A stretch of 19,302 nucleotides of DNA from contig VERS01000001.1 of assembly GCA_018882545.1 (NCBI GenBank), positions 1 to 19,302 of the forward strand, given 5' to 3'. This stretch comes from Mycobacterium sp. Its GTDB lineage: Bacteria; Actinomycetota; Actinomycetes; Mycobacteriales; Mycobacteriaceae. Positions 6,073 to 13,399 of the stretch are shown here, piece by piece. The position numbers were made by a program, and so were the translations under genes. The number at the start of each line of letters is the position of its first letter. Within the stretch, counting starts at the first letter, position 1. Below the pieces are notes generated by a model. That model did no database searches. It saw only the letters and a list, made by a program, of their open reading frames with translations, and had not been told where the DNA came from.

Positions 6073-7740
6073 ATGGAAGAAGAGATTCGCTGTGCCCGAC
6101 GGCGCCTGCCGAGCCGTCCCGCGATCCACCCCGATGAAGCACTCGACGGATACCTCGAGAGGCTGGCTACGGCCAACTGTCTTGACCCCGCACAACTGCT
6201 GAGAACACTTTCAACCCCGGCGGGCACGCCGGGATCTTCGATGAGCTTCCTCATGATCAAGCCCACCGCCGAAACGGTCACCCGGCTCAGTCACGTCAGC
6301 GGCCTCAGCGAACGAGCAGTGAGGGCGGCAACCCTGATGCGCTTCGACGGGGATCTACCGCTCCGCTTGGAAGGCTTCGACGCCCGTGATAGGCACAGCT
6401 TCCGCAACGTGGTCAATCAGGGCTGGTTCCCGCAAACCGGATCTCAAATTTGCACGGAATGCCTAGCAGAGGAGGGCATCTGGCGTCTGCAATGGCGCCT
6501 ACCGATCGTCGTCGCGTGCCTGAAGCACCGGACCCTCCTCACGGCGTCCTGTGGTGGCTGCGGACTCCGGTTCCGGCTCCGCAGGTATTCGCCTCTCCGC
6601 CCCTCCGCAGACCATGCTTGCGGCAACCAACTCGGACTTCGACACCACTGCCCCCACTCGATCCTGGAAGGAGAATCCCAGCCTGCACCTGAGGAAGTAC
6701 TTTCGATGCAACGATCCATCGATGCTGCGCTGGCTGGCGCACCGACTGAACTAATGGGCCAGATGGTGGCCCCGCAGATCTATCTCGCCGAATTACGCAA
6801 TACGGCAACGCTTCTCCTGCATCTGCTGACCCGACCCGGCGGGCGCACACGGGTCCAATGGGGATCTGCTCTTCATACCGAGGCGTCGGCACGGACAACT
6901 GAACTACGCGGGCCCCGGTGGGGAGTCAGTCCACCCACTAGTTCGCTCATTCGGGCCGGCGCGCTATCGGAGGCCTGGGAGATCGTCACACAGTCGAGTC
7001 TCGACGGCGCGGCTGCCAAGCTCTCACCGTGGCTGGACCTCATCGCCGACATACCCAACGGCCCGGGAGCGTGGCTGGTGAACCGGACCGCCCGCACCGA
7101 GGCGATGGAACGCCTGATCGCCGCCGCACTGCTATCGCGGCACGACGTCGCCCGGCAGGTCTCCCGGAACCGAATCGAACTGCCTGTGTCCGCGATCCCG
7201 CAATTGATCGACCGCGAGACCTACCGGACTGTGTTCGCCGGGATGCTCGGCGGCTACGAACACACGGGCCGGCTGTATGTGTCCCTTTGCCTCGTTCGTG
7301 CCGCTACCTCTGCCCGGAATTGGTCGCAGGCAGCCGAGTTGCTCGGCCTTGATCCAGCTGTCGGGCCGAAAACGGCCAGAGCGGCGAGTGCCCGCAGGAG
7401 TATGGAAGTGCTGGAGTTCGCTAGGCAGATCCGGTCGGCGCTGGTCGGCCTTCCCACCGACAGAAGCTTCCGTGCCAGGGAGGACCGAGTGCGGCAACTT
7501 GCCGACACGCCCGATTATTGGTTCGAGCAGTGGCGCTGCTCCATCCGGCCTGCACGTAACCGAAGAGTGCTCCCATACGCCATTAATTGGATGTGGTGCG
7601 AGGTTGCCCAGGGCTTCTTGAGCGCGAGCCCGGCGTGGGCCGCTCCTCCCGATGCCCGGGTAAAGGCCGCCTATCGGGCGTTCTCAGCGGCCCTTCCACC
7701 TAACGCCGCAGTGGCATTGGGTGCGCTTGTTCTCCAATGA
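6073..7740 (+). CDS. tniQ: TniQ/TnsD-family target-selection protein 2
   Basis: This 555-residue protein follows the first TniQ by 15 bases, with no convincing Shine-Dalgarno, so it probably depends on coupled translation. The N-terminus (RLPSRPAIHPDEALDGYLERL) has the TniQ pattern of a Pro-rich lead followed by a helix ending Y-L-x-R-L. A full zinc-finger region follows: C127-x2-C130, W138 and W141 between the pairs, C149-x2-H152 and C160-x2-C163, with C183 and C193 nearby. This is the complete TniQ Cys/His arrangement that the first TniQ lacks. The C-terminal 350 residues should hold target-binding or TnsC-contacting helices. Two TniQ-family genes in one element usually mean a division between site-specific and alternative targeting, or a joint complex. 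Which of the two is the TnsD equivalent cannot be told from sequence alone. Confidence 0.9.
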   Translation: MEEEIRCARRRLPSRPAIHPDEALDGYLERLATANCLDPAQLLRTLSTPAGTPGSSMSFLMIKPTAETVTRLSHVSGLSERAVRAATLMRFDGDLPLRLEGFDARDRHSFRNVVNQGWFPQTGSQICTECLAEEGIWRLQWRLPIVVACLKHRTLLTASCGGCGLRFRLRRYSPLRPSADHACGNQLGLRHHCPHSILEGESQPAPEEVLSMQRSIDAALAGAPTELMGQMVAPQIYLAELRNTATLLLHLLTRPGGRTRVQWGSALHTEASARTTELRGPRWGVSPPTSSLIRAGALSEAWEIVTQSSLDGAAAKLSPWLDLIADIPNGPGAWLVNRTARTEAMERLIAAALLSRHDVARQVSRNRIELPVSAIPQLIDRETYRTVFAGMLGGYEHTGRLYVSLCLVRAATSARNWSQAAELLGLDPAVGPKTARAASARRSMEVLEFARQIRSALVGLPTDRSFRAREDRVRQLADTPDYWFEQWRCSIRPARNRRVLPYAINWMWCEVAQGFLSASPAWAAPPDARVKAAYRAFSAALPPNAAVALGALVLQ

Positions 7741-7743
7741 TTT

Positions 7744-8004
7744 GTGCTCGAAGGCGAACGTTCCACGATTGGTCAGTGCCAGTGCTGTGGTGCTCGGGAC
7801 AACCGTCCGCATTTCTGGGAGAGGAAGGTGAGCGCGACCGGACGCCGAGCAGTGCCTTACAGCTGCTGGCTGGCTAGAGGTGTCCGGATCTGGGAGCGTG
7901 AGGATCCAATCGAGGCTGCGTTCCGGGCGCGCGCGGTGGCCTCTTCGCGCGTCGCTGGGGACCAGTCCAGTGAAGCCTGCCCCTGCGAAAATCGCTCTGG
8001 CTGA
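7744..8004 (+). CDS. small Cys-containing hypothetical protein (doubtful)
   Basis: An 86-codon ORF starts with GTG 4 bases after the tniQ2 stop and fills most of the 330-base gap before the restriction genes. It carries a C-x-C-C cluster (GQCQCCGA), a later Cys-Trp pair (SCWLARG) and a C-x-C near the end (ACPCENRSG), which could bind a metal. Third codon positions are moderately GC-rich, compatible with coding but weaker than in the neighbours. There is no Shine-Dalgarno and I recognise no homologue. It may be a small accessory protein of the transposition operon, or non-coding spacer at the boundary between tns genes and cargo. Confidence 0.3.
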   Translation: MLEGERSTIGQCQCCGARDNRPHFWERKVSATGRRAVPYSCWLARGVRIWEREDPIEAAFRARAVASSRVAGDQSSEACPCENRSG

Positions 8005-8011
8005 TGTGGAC

Positions 8012-8031
8012 CCTGGCGGCAATTTGCCAGG
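8012..8031. promoter_or_regulatory. dyad CCTGGC-N8-GCCAGG with inner palindrome GGCAATTTGCC upstream of the restriction operon
   Basis: CCTGGC (8012-8017) is the reverse complement of GCCAGG (8026-8031). Nested inside, 8018-8028 reads GGCAATTTGCC, a palindrome with 5-base arms. The dyad ends 39 bases before the ATG at 8071, a typical operator position. Restriction operons are often held under repressor control, so an operator is reasonable. No regulator gene is adjacent; the XRE gene at the left edge is the only candidate in view. Confidence 0.3.
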
Positions 8032-8070
8032 CCCGAGCGCCGTACAGGATCAGTTAAGGTGCTGCCGAAC

Positions 8071-9891
8071 ATGAGTACGCCGCCGATTTCGGGTGCTTCG
8101 GGGGTTCTATCGCGGAGACTGGATCCGGATTTCAGAGCGTGGGCGTTCGAAGGGGTGGATGTGCAGAATTATTGGGATCTTGCAGGCAGGGACGTGGTGC
8201 CCGATCTTTCAGCGCGAGGGCAAGCGGCGGACGTCGGTGCCGCGGTCTTGTATGCGCTGCTGTCGAATTCTGGCAATGACTTTTCGGCCCCTTACGAGAC
8301 CGTGAGGACGACCCTTAAGATCAGAAAGAAGCAGGTCTCACCCGAGATCGAGCAGCAAGAAGATCAGCGCATCAGGAATTTCAAAGTCCTATTCCGCGGT
8401 CTGGGATTGCTTTACGACGACGTAGGCATCCTGCATGCCACGCCGTTCGGCGAGCACCTGCTGGCGATCATGGATGAGCAGTACACGGCTGCGGACGACT
8501 ACGCCCGTGAATTGTTTAATCTCCAGCGGCGCAAGATCGCTCAACTAGCGGTTGGACCGCTTTCCCGGGTTCAGTTGGCGAACCCAACTTCGAAGTCGGA
8601 TTATCCGCCTGGAACGGACATCCACCCACTGCGGGCAATTTGGTTTGCGATGCGCAACCTAGACGGAAAACTTCATTGGGAGGAACTTGGGAGATGCTTG
8701 ACCGGGTGCCTAACAGAGGAGGCTTTGCCAGCGGCGGTTGAACGCATCCGCGTAGCGAGGCAAGATCCCACGTACGACGCCCAGGATCCGGTAGCGATGG
8801 AATCGCTGCTCGGTCCCAGGACATTGGATCTGGGAAAGAATCAATCCGACCGACTCGACATCTGGTATTCCAGGGCAGCCTTCAAGAACATCTTCCTGGA
8901 ACCGAGCGACCGCGAGGACAAGTACAGGTACTTGAACAGCGACTTCGTCGATCTAATCGACGAAGTGCTGTCATTGGAGCCAGAGTTCAATCCGACTGAT
9001 TCCGTCGTTGAATACATGCAATGGGTGGGCGAAGCTGGTCCGCCCATCGAGGATTCGGAGACGCAAGAGGAACTTGTGAGCCGCGTTGTCCAGAGGTGCC
9101 GACGCTATGGCGACCGGCAAATCGTGGCGCTTGTGGGGCCGGCCGGCACCGGCAAAACGACCTGCGCTTGGAACGCGGCAAACGTCTTAGCGGAGTCCGA
9201 CTCGACGCGGATTTCAACCGTGCAGTTCCATGCGGGGTTCACCTACGAAGAGTTTATAGCCGGTCTTGCTCCGGATGGTAAGGGCGGTTTCGAGCCCAAA
9301 TTGGGAGCCTTACTCGAGATAAACAAGGCGGCGCAGGAAAATCCCGGCAAGTTATATGTACTGATAGTTGATGAGCTGAGTCGAGCCGACGTGGCGAACG
9401 TTCTCGGTGAGCTGCTCACCTACATCGAGTACCGCGAACGGAAATTCGAAGTGCCGGTTCTCGGGACGCGCGTGTCCATAGCGCCCAACCTGGTAATAAT
9501 CGCCACGATGAATCCTGCAGACAGGAGCGTCGTGAACATGGACGACGCGCTAATTCGCAGGTTACGGCAGGTCGAGGTGCCACGCAGCACGGCGGCTCTG
9601 CGCTCCATTCTGAGTCAGGCGGGAGCAGAACCGAACCTTGTGGCAGCAGTGACTGATTGGTTTGATGGCCTGCCCGCCGATGCACCATTTGGGCACGGCG
9701 TATTCGTCGGCGTCCGAGACGAAGGCGATCTCCACGACCTTTGGTGGGAGTCCTTACAGTACTTCCTGCGGCGGGGTGGACTCGTGGTCTACCCGGACGC
9801 CGAGTTGATAGAGCGCGGGTACGTCTGGAAGGACAGCAACTTTGCGTTGCGTTCGGCTGCAGAAGTCCTGCCACCCGATGGCAGTGCCTAA
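8071..9891 (+). CDS. McrB-like AAA+ restriction subunit (LlaJI.R1-like)
   Basis: The ATG at 8071 lies 11 bases after AAGG; a GTG at 8059 would add 4 residues. The product has 606 residues. The C-terminal half is a McrB-type AAA+ motor: Walker A GPAGTGKT at 356-363, the McrB signature VDELSRADVANVLGELL with Walker B D434-E435, and sensor ATMNPADRS with N481. McrB family proteins form GTP- or ATP-driven rings that translocate DNA and activate the McrC nuclease. The first 330 residues resemble neither the DUF3578 nor the EVE domain seen in the other McrB here, and I cannot assign them; in LlaJI.R1 this part binds the recognition site. The stop overlaps the next start (TAATG). Followed by McrC and two m5C methyltransferases, it matches the LlaJI gene set, so it probably restricts unmethylated rather than methylated sites. 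Confidence 0.88.
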   Translation: MSTPPISGASGVLSRRLDPDFRAWAFEGVDVQNYWDLAGRDVVPDLSARGQAADVGAAVLYALLSNSGNDFSAPYETVRTTLKIRKKQVSPEIEQQEDQRIRNFKVLFRGLGLLYDDVGILHATPFGEHLLAIMDEQYTAADDYARELFNLQRRKIAQLAVGPLSRVQLANPTSKSDYPPGTDIHPLRAIWFAMRNLDGKLHWEELGRCLTGCLTEEALPAAVERIRVARQDPTYDAQDPVAMESLLGPRTLDLGKNQSDRLDIWYSRAAFKNIFLEPSDREDKYRYLNSDFVDLIDEVLSLEPEFNPTDSVVEYMQWVGEAGPPIEDSETQEELVSRVVQRCRRYGDRQIVALVGPAGTGKTTCAWNAANVLAESDSTRISTVQFHAGFTYEEFIAGLAPDGKGGFEPKLGALLEINKAAQENPGKLYVLIVDELSRADVANVLGELLTYIEYRERKFEVPVLGTRVSIAPNLVIIATMNPADRSVVNMDDALIRRLRQVEVPRSTAALRSILSQAGAEPNLVAAVTDWFDGLPADAPFGHGVFVGVRDEGDLHDLWWESLQYFLRRGGLVVYPDAELIERGYVWKDSNFALRSAAEVLPPDGSA

Positions 9892-11099
9892 TGCGCACAC
9901 AGACGTGGGGGCGTCTGCTGCTCTCACAACAAGAATTCGGGCTATCGGTCGAGGAAGCGACCAAACTTCCGTGGGCTGTTGCACGAGTAGCTACCGTTCG
10001 CCAGATCGCGTCCAGCGTTGAGATTCAGATCGGTCCCTACGCTGGCCAGTTGTACGTACGGCCGGGGCTCACGATCCAGGTCGAAGAGTTGGTGCCAGGA
10101 ACGGTTGCGGCCTGCCTGGAATTGTCACATTCCGGCCGGAGACAAGACGCTCAGCCGGGCAGCGGGAAGCCATTGGTCGACCCGACACTCGTTGTCGCTC
10201 AGCGCTTCGTCGACCGGTGTAGTCGTTTTCTTGAACGAGGCCCTTTGAAGGAATACCTTCCGCACGCCGAAGCCGTCCAGAGGCCGAGAGGCCGAATCAA
10301 CATCGGAGCTACAGTCGGCGGCCCTTGGGCGCGAGGCCGAGACTCGATAATCGTGTGCGAGTGGCGCCGGCTCACGGACGACACCCCGTTGAACCGGATT
10401 CTTCTGGCGGCTGCCGTTCGGGCCGAACGAATAATCAACCGGCACGTGGGGATCAGCCGCTCTGCGAGAGCGCTCTTGTTGATTCTCTCTGGTGCGGAAT
10501 TGGTTCCCAACCCCGACTCCGAGATTCCGCCAGCCGCTTTCAACGAATCGTCGACAGAAGTGCTCAGCCTGGCACGCACCCTAATAAGTGGCGTTCCTTG
10601 GACGTCTGCAGGACTACCCGCGGGGCCTGTTTCGTGTTGGATCAATGTTGAGCGAGTTTTCGAAGAAGCTGTTTATGCCGTCTGCCGAAAAAAATCTTCT
10701 GGAAGGCCGGTCTATAAGGGCGCAGGGAGCGGAACAAAACTGTTTCACGCTCTGCCGGGGGAACCTCCACCCCAGTTCAAGTCAGCCGAGCCCGACGTCG
10801 TTATCGAAGGATTAGGAGGGCGGCTCGTCCTCGATGCCAAGTATCGGCGGGGGTTAGACGATTCTCAGCTATATCAGCTCGTAGCTCACGCGGGAGCCTT
10901 CGAGGCGCATGCCGCTGCATTAATCGGTCCTGCGCTGGACGGTTCTCCTTCGATCAGGAGGTTGGGGAGGATTGCGTCTGGCTGCACCATCGACGTGATT
11001 TCCGTCGACCCGTCGTCTGTGCGCTCAATCGAGGCTGGAATCAGCCGATGGGTAGACGCCGCGAGCCGCCGAACTGAGCCTGATCAGCGGATTTCCTGA
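9891..11099 (+). CDS. McrC-like PD-(D/E)XK nuclease subunit (LlaJI.R2-like)
   Basis: The ATG at 9891 shares a base with the upstream stop (TAATG). The frame stays open further upstream to 9741, but that part overlaps the McrB-like gene entirely and is rejected. The 402-residue product has a long N-terminal half that in McrC docks onto the AAA+ ring (with LVDPTLVVAQRFVDRC at about 95-110), then INVERVFEEAVY (251-261) and the nuclease signature: E300-P-D302 in SAEPDVVIEG, D315-A-K317 in LVLDAKYRR, and the conserved Q329 in DSQLYQLVAHA. McrC supplies the DNA-cutting activity of the complex. The gene is preceded directly by its McrB partner and followed 35 bases later by methyltransferase 1. Confidence 0.9.
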   Translation: MRTQTWGRLLLSQQEFGLSVEEATKLPWAVARVATVRQIASSVEIQIGPYAGQLYVRPGLTIQVEELVPGTVAACLELSHSGRRQDAQPGSGKPLVDPTLVVAQRFVDRCSRFLERGPLKEYLPHAEAVQRPRGRINIGATVGGPWARGRDSIIVCEWRRLTDDTPLNRILLAAAVRAERIINRHVGISRSARALLLILSGAELVPNPDSEIPPAAFNESSTEVLSLARTLISGVPWTSAGLPAGPVSCWINVERVFEEAVYAVCRKKSSGRPVYKGAGSGTKLFHALPGEPPPQFKSAEPDVVIEGLGGRLVLDAKYRRGLDDSQLYQLVAHAGAFEAHAAALIGPALDGSPSIRRLGRIASGCTIDVISVDPSSVRSIEAGISRWVDAASRRTEPDQRIS

Positions 11100-11106
11100 C
11101 CTGTCG

Positions 11107-11121
11107 CCGCGCGCCGCGCGG
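11107..11121 (+). other. small GC hairpin between mcrC-like gene and methyltransferase 1
   Basis: CCGCGC (11107-11112) and GCGCGG (11116-11121) pair perfectly around a 3-base GCC loop in the 35-base gap between the two genes. No U-tract follows, so termination is unlikely. It might lower read-through or help protect the processed mRNA. Such GC-only dyads are common by chance in this composition. Confidence 0.2.
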
Positions 11122-11134
11122 TCATACACCCGGT

Positions 11135-12331
11135 ATGTCGGTTCCAGATCCTAGAATCCGGGCTGTGCCGAAAGCCGACTCTCACTGGCGTCACGTCGAC
11201 CTGTTTAGCGGGTGCGGCGGCCTCTCGGCGGGGTTTGAGTCAACCGGCAAGCTGGAAAGCGTTTACGCAGCTGACAGCAACAAATGGGCTAACGAAACCT
11301 TTGCCCTGAATCTAGGGCTGAAGCCTGACGGCCGGGACCTACTGGAGTTGCGAAACAAATCTCAGCGCCAACGGTGGGTGGCCGAAGTTCGTGAGCTGAT
11401 AGGTAGTAGTTCCTTCCTGTTGGCTGGGGGGCCGCCGTGTCAAGGGTTCTCCTCCCACGTGAAGGTGGCCGGAGATAGGTACGGACGCAATCAGCTGTTC
11501 GAGCTTTTCGGCGTTTTGGCGACCGACTTGCTGCCCGACGTAATCATGATCGAGAACGTTGCCGATTTGGTCTCCGAACGGTCATGGAAGGTATTTGCGA
11601 GCTTAAGATCCCGCCTTCGTCGACACGGGTATGTGGTTCGTGCACGCATCATCAATCTCGCTCAGCTTGGAGTTCCGCAAGAACGATTCCGAACAGTCGT
11701 TCTGGCCGCACGCGAACAGAGCCCAACTTTCCCTGCAGTGGAACGAAGCGAGTTGGAGTACGCAACGGTGCGCGAATGGATCGGAGATCTGCCCCCAGTA
11801 GCTGCCGGTGAGCCGAATCACGAAGACCCGATGCACGTTACTTCGAAGCACCGGACTTCGACCCTTGAAATACTCAGCCAGGTGCCGAAGGACGGTGGCT
11901 CTCGGCCGAAGGGCGTTGGTCCGGGCTGTTTAGATAGAACCTACGGAGCTCACGGCGGCTATACGGATGTCTATGGCCGCCTAGCGTGGGATGGTCCGGC
12001 TCCGACGATCACAGCTCGTTGCAGAACGCCGAGCTGCGGACGGTTTGCCCATCCTGAACAAGATCGCGGATTAACTGCACGGGAAGCTGCCTCACTTCAG
12101 ACGTTTCCGCGAGCCTGGCACTTCGTAGGACCGTTTGACGATCGGTATAAGCAGATCGGTAATGCCGTCCCGCCCCTGGCCGCTGCTGCTTTTGGTCGTC
12201 ATATCACCTCAGGGATGCCGGCCGTCGCGAATGAAGTAGGTCTGTTCGAGGTTGGACCAAAGCCAGTGGGCAGCAGCTTCTCAGTGCTGATCCCGGGGAT
12301 TCGTCGCCGGGGTGGAAGGCTCGCAGTATGA
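11135..12331 (+). CDS. DNA (cytosine-5-)-methyltransferase 1 (C5-MTase)
   Basis: This enzyme transfers a methyl group from S-adenosylmethionine to C5 of cytosine in a specific DNA sequence. The 398-residue product shows the C5-MTase motifs in order: I (HVDLFSGCGGLSAGF, 20-34), IV with the catalytic Cys C102 in GGPPCQGFS, VI (IENV, E140), VIII (QERFR, 182-186), IX (LTAREAASLQTFP, 313-325) and X (IGNAVPP, 341-347). The target-recognition stretch between VIII and IX is short (about 215-295). No Shine-Dalgarno precedes the ATG, so translation may be weak or the start may lie elsewhere. It overlaps methyltransferase 2 by 4 bases (ATGA). Two different C5-MTases next to McrBC-like subunits suggest an asymmetric site with each enzyme modifying one strand, as in LlaJI; the site itself cannot be predicted. 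Confidence 0.95.
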   Translation: MSVPDPRIRAVPKADSHWRHVDLFSGCGGLSAGFESTGKLESVYAADSNKWANETFALNLGLKPDGRDLLELRNKSQRQRWVAEVRELIGSSSFLLAGGPPCQGFSSHVKVAGDRYGRNQLFELFGVLATDLLPDVIMIENVADLVSERSWKVFASLRSRLRRHGYVVRARIINLAQLGVPQERFRTVVLAAREQSPTFPAVERSELEYATVREWIGDLPPVAAGEPNHEDPMHVTSKHRTSTLEILSQVPKDGGSRPKGVGPGCLDRTYGAHGGYTDVYGRLAWDGPAPTITARCRTPSCGRFAHPEQDRGLTAREAASLQTFPRAWHFVGPFDDRYKQIGNAVPPLAAAAFGRHITSGMPAVANEVGLFEVGPKPVGSSFSVLIPGIRRRGGRLAV

Positions 12332-13356
12332 CCCTTACAGCGGTCGATTGCTTCTGCGGCGCCGGCGGTATCTCTTTGGGGCTGACTCGCGCGGGGTTCG
12401 ACATCCGTCTGGCATTCGACAACGATCAGATCGCTGTTGACACGCACAGAAAAAACATCGGTGGGCATGCCGAAGTCCTTGATGCAACTACACTTTCCGG
12501 TCAAGCAATCCTCGAGCTGGCAGGTTTGGGAGCTGGTCAATTGGACCTTCTCGCTGGAGGACCCCCATGCCAGGGGTTTTCGCTCCAGCGACGCGGCAGC
12601 CGAGAAGATCCTCGAAACAGGCTGGTGCTTCGTTATCTGGATTGGATTGATGTAATTCAGCCGAAGGCCTTTCTGATCGAAAATGTCGCGGCACTCGGCG
12701 GAGTCCGAGGAAGAGAAGTCGTGACCGCAGTGACAGATCACGCGACAAGTCTCGGCTATTCGATCGATTCGCGGATTCTCGATGCGAGCGCCTTCGGTAT
12801 ACCGCAAGTCCGGAGAAGAATGTTTTTAGTGGGCCTGCGGGATGGAGAAACCTTCAGCTGGCCGAAGGTAAGTCGCCAGAAACCGATGACAGTTCGCCAG
12901 GCCTTCGCAGGTCTTCCGTCGCCACCGACAGACGGCAAGCCTCATCCGGAATATGCGAATCACTATCGCGAAGCACGTCTTAGCATGCTCAATCTTGAGC
13001 GAATCAAGCATGTCCCAGAGGGTGGTGGTCGGGAGAACCTCCCGGAACATCTTGTCCTCCAATGCCACAGGGGAACTCATCGACACCTGGACACGTACGG
13101 ACGTCTTGCTTGGGACTTGCCGGCTGTGACGATAACCGCGCGTTTCGACAGTTTCACGCGCGGTCGCTTCGGTCATCCAGTGGAAAACAGGTCAATAACA
13201 CTCCGTGAAGGGGCGCGGCTGCAGTCCTTCCCGGACGACTTCACCTTCCTAGGCAATCGCGAGGAAGGCGCGAGGCTCATTGGAAACGCGGTACCACCCC
13301 GCCTCGCCTACCTACTAGGCAAACAACTTGCAGTTGCACTTCGCGCGACCTGTTAG
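12328..13356 (+). CDS. DNA (cytosine-5-)-methyltransferase 2 (C5-MTase)
   Basis: The 342-residue product starts at the ATG overlapping the previous stop, with GGAAGG (12314-12319) 8 bases upstream. Motifs: I (VDCFCGAGGISLGL, 6-19), IV with catalytic C81 in GGPPCQGFSL, VI (IENV, E118), VIII (PQVRRRMF), IX (ITLREGARLQSFPDDF) and X (IGNAVPP). It is clearly not a recent copy of methyltransferase 1: motif I, the target-recognition region and the lengths all differ, although the segments before motif IX share a similar layout (YGRLAWD then TITAR in both). In LlaJI-like systems the second methyltransferase modifies the opposite strand of an asymmetric site. The gene ends just before a perfect 12-bp stem that closes the operon. 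Confidence 0.95.
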   Translation: MTLTAVDCFCGAGGISLGLTRAGFDIRLAFDNDQIAVDTHRKNIGGHAEVLDATTLSGQAILELAGLGAGQLDLLAGGPPCQGFSLQRRGSREDPRNRLVLRYLDWIDVIQPKAFLIENVAALGGVRGREVVTAVTDHATSLGYSIDSRILDASAFGIPQVRRRMFLVGLRDGETFSWPKVSRQKPMTVRQAFAGLPSPPTDGKPHPEYANHYREARLSMLNLERIKHVPEGGGRENLPEHLVLQCHRGTHRHLDTYGRLAWDLPAVTITARFDSFTRGRFGHPVENRSITLREGARLQSFPDDFTFLGNREEGARLIGNAVPPRLAYLLGKQLAVALRATC

Positions 13357-13365
13357 CAGTCGCAT

Positions 13366-13399
13366 TGGGCCGAACGGACCTGCCCTACCGTTCGGCCCA
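13366..13399. terminator. bidirectional terminator-like hairpin between convergent genes
   Basis: TGGGCCGAACGG (13366-13377) and CCGTTCGGCCCA (13388-13399) form a perfect 12-bp stem with a 10-base loop, between methyltransferase 2 (plus) and the nuclease-helicase (minus). The stop codon TAG of the minus-strand gene lies at the edge of the loop, so one arm is coding sequence for its last residues. Neither side has a clear U-tract, which is common for actinobacterial terminators. Position and stem strength support termination from both directions. Confidence 0.7.

Larger units (their letters stand above)
505..7740 (+). mobile_element. Tn7-like transposition module (tnsA-tnsB-tnsC-tniQ-tniQ); element boundaries not determined
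   Basis: Five co-oriented genes in the order endonuclease TnsA, DDE transposase TnsB, AAA ATPase TnsC and two TniQ-family target selectors form a complete Tn7-like core. In known elements tnsA lies beside one transposon end and cargo lies between the tns block and the other end. By that rule one end should fall between about 187 and 505, and the rightward restriction genes are cargo. I see no clear multi-copy TnsB-binding repeats upstream of tnsA and no matching inverted end downstream, so the far end is probably outside the window. All five genes have intact frames and the TnsB catalytic triad is complete, so the element could be active. Confidence 0.85.

Noticed and set aside
9741..9890. 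50-codon N-terminal extension of the McrC-like frame
   Set aside because: It overlaps the McrB-like gene entirely, while the TAATG junction at 9889-9893 provides a natural coupled start and the McrC homology begins after it.
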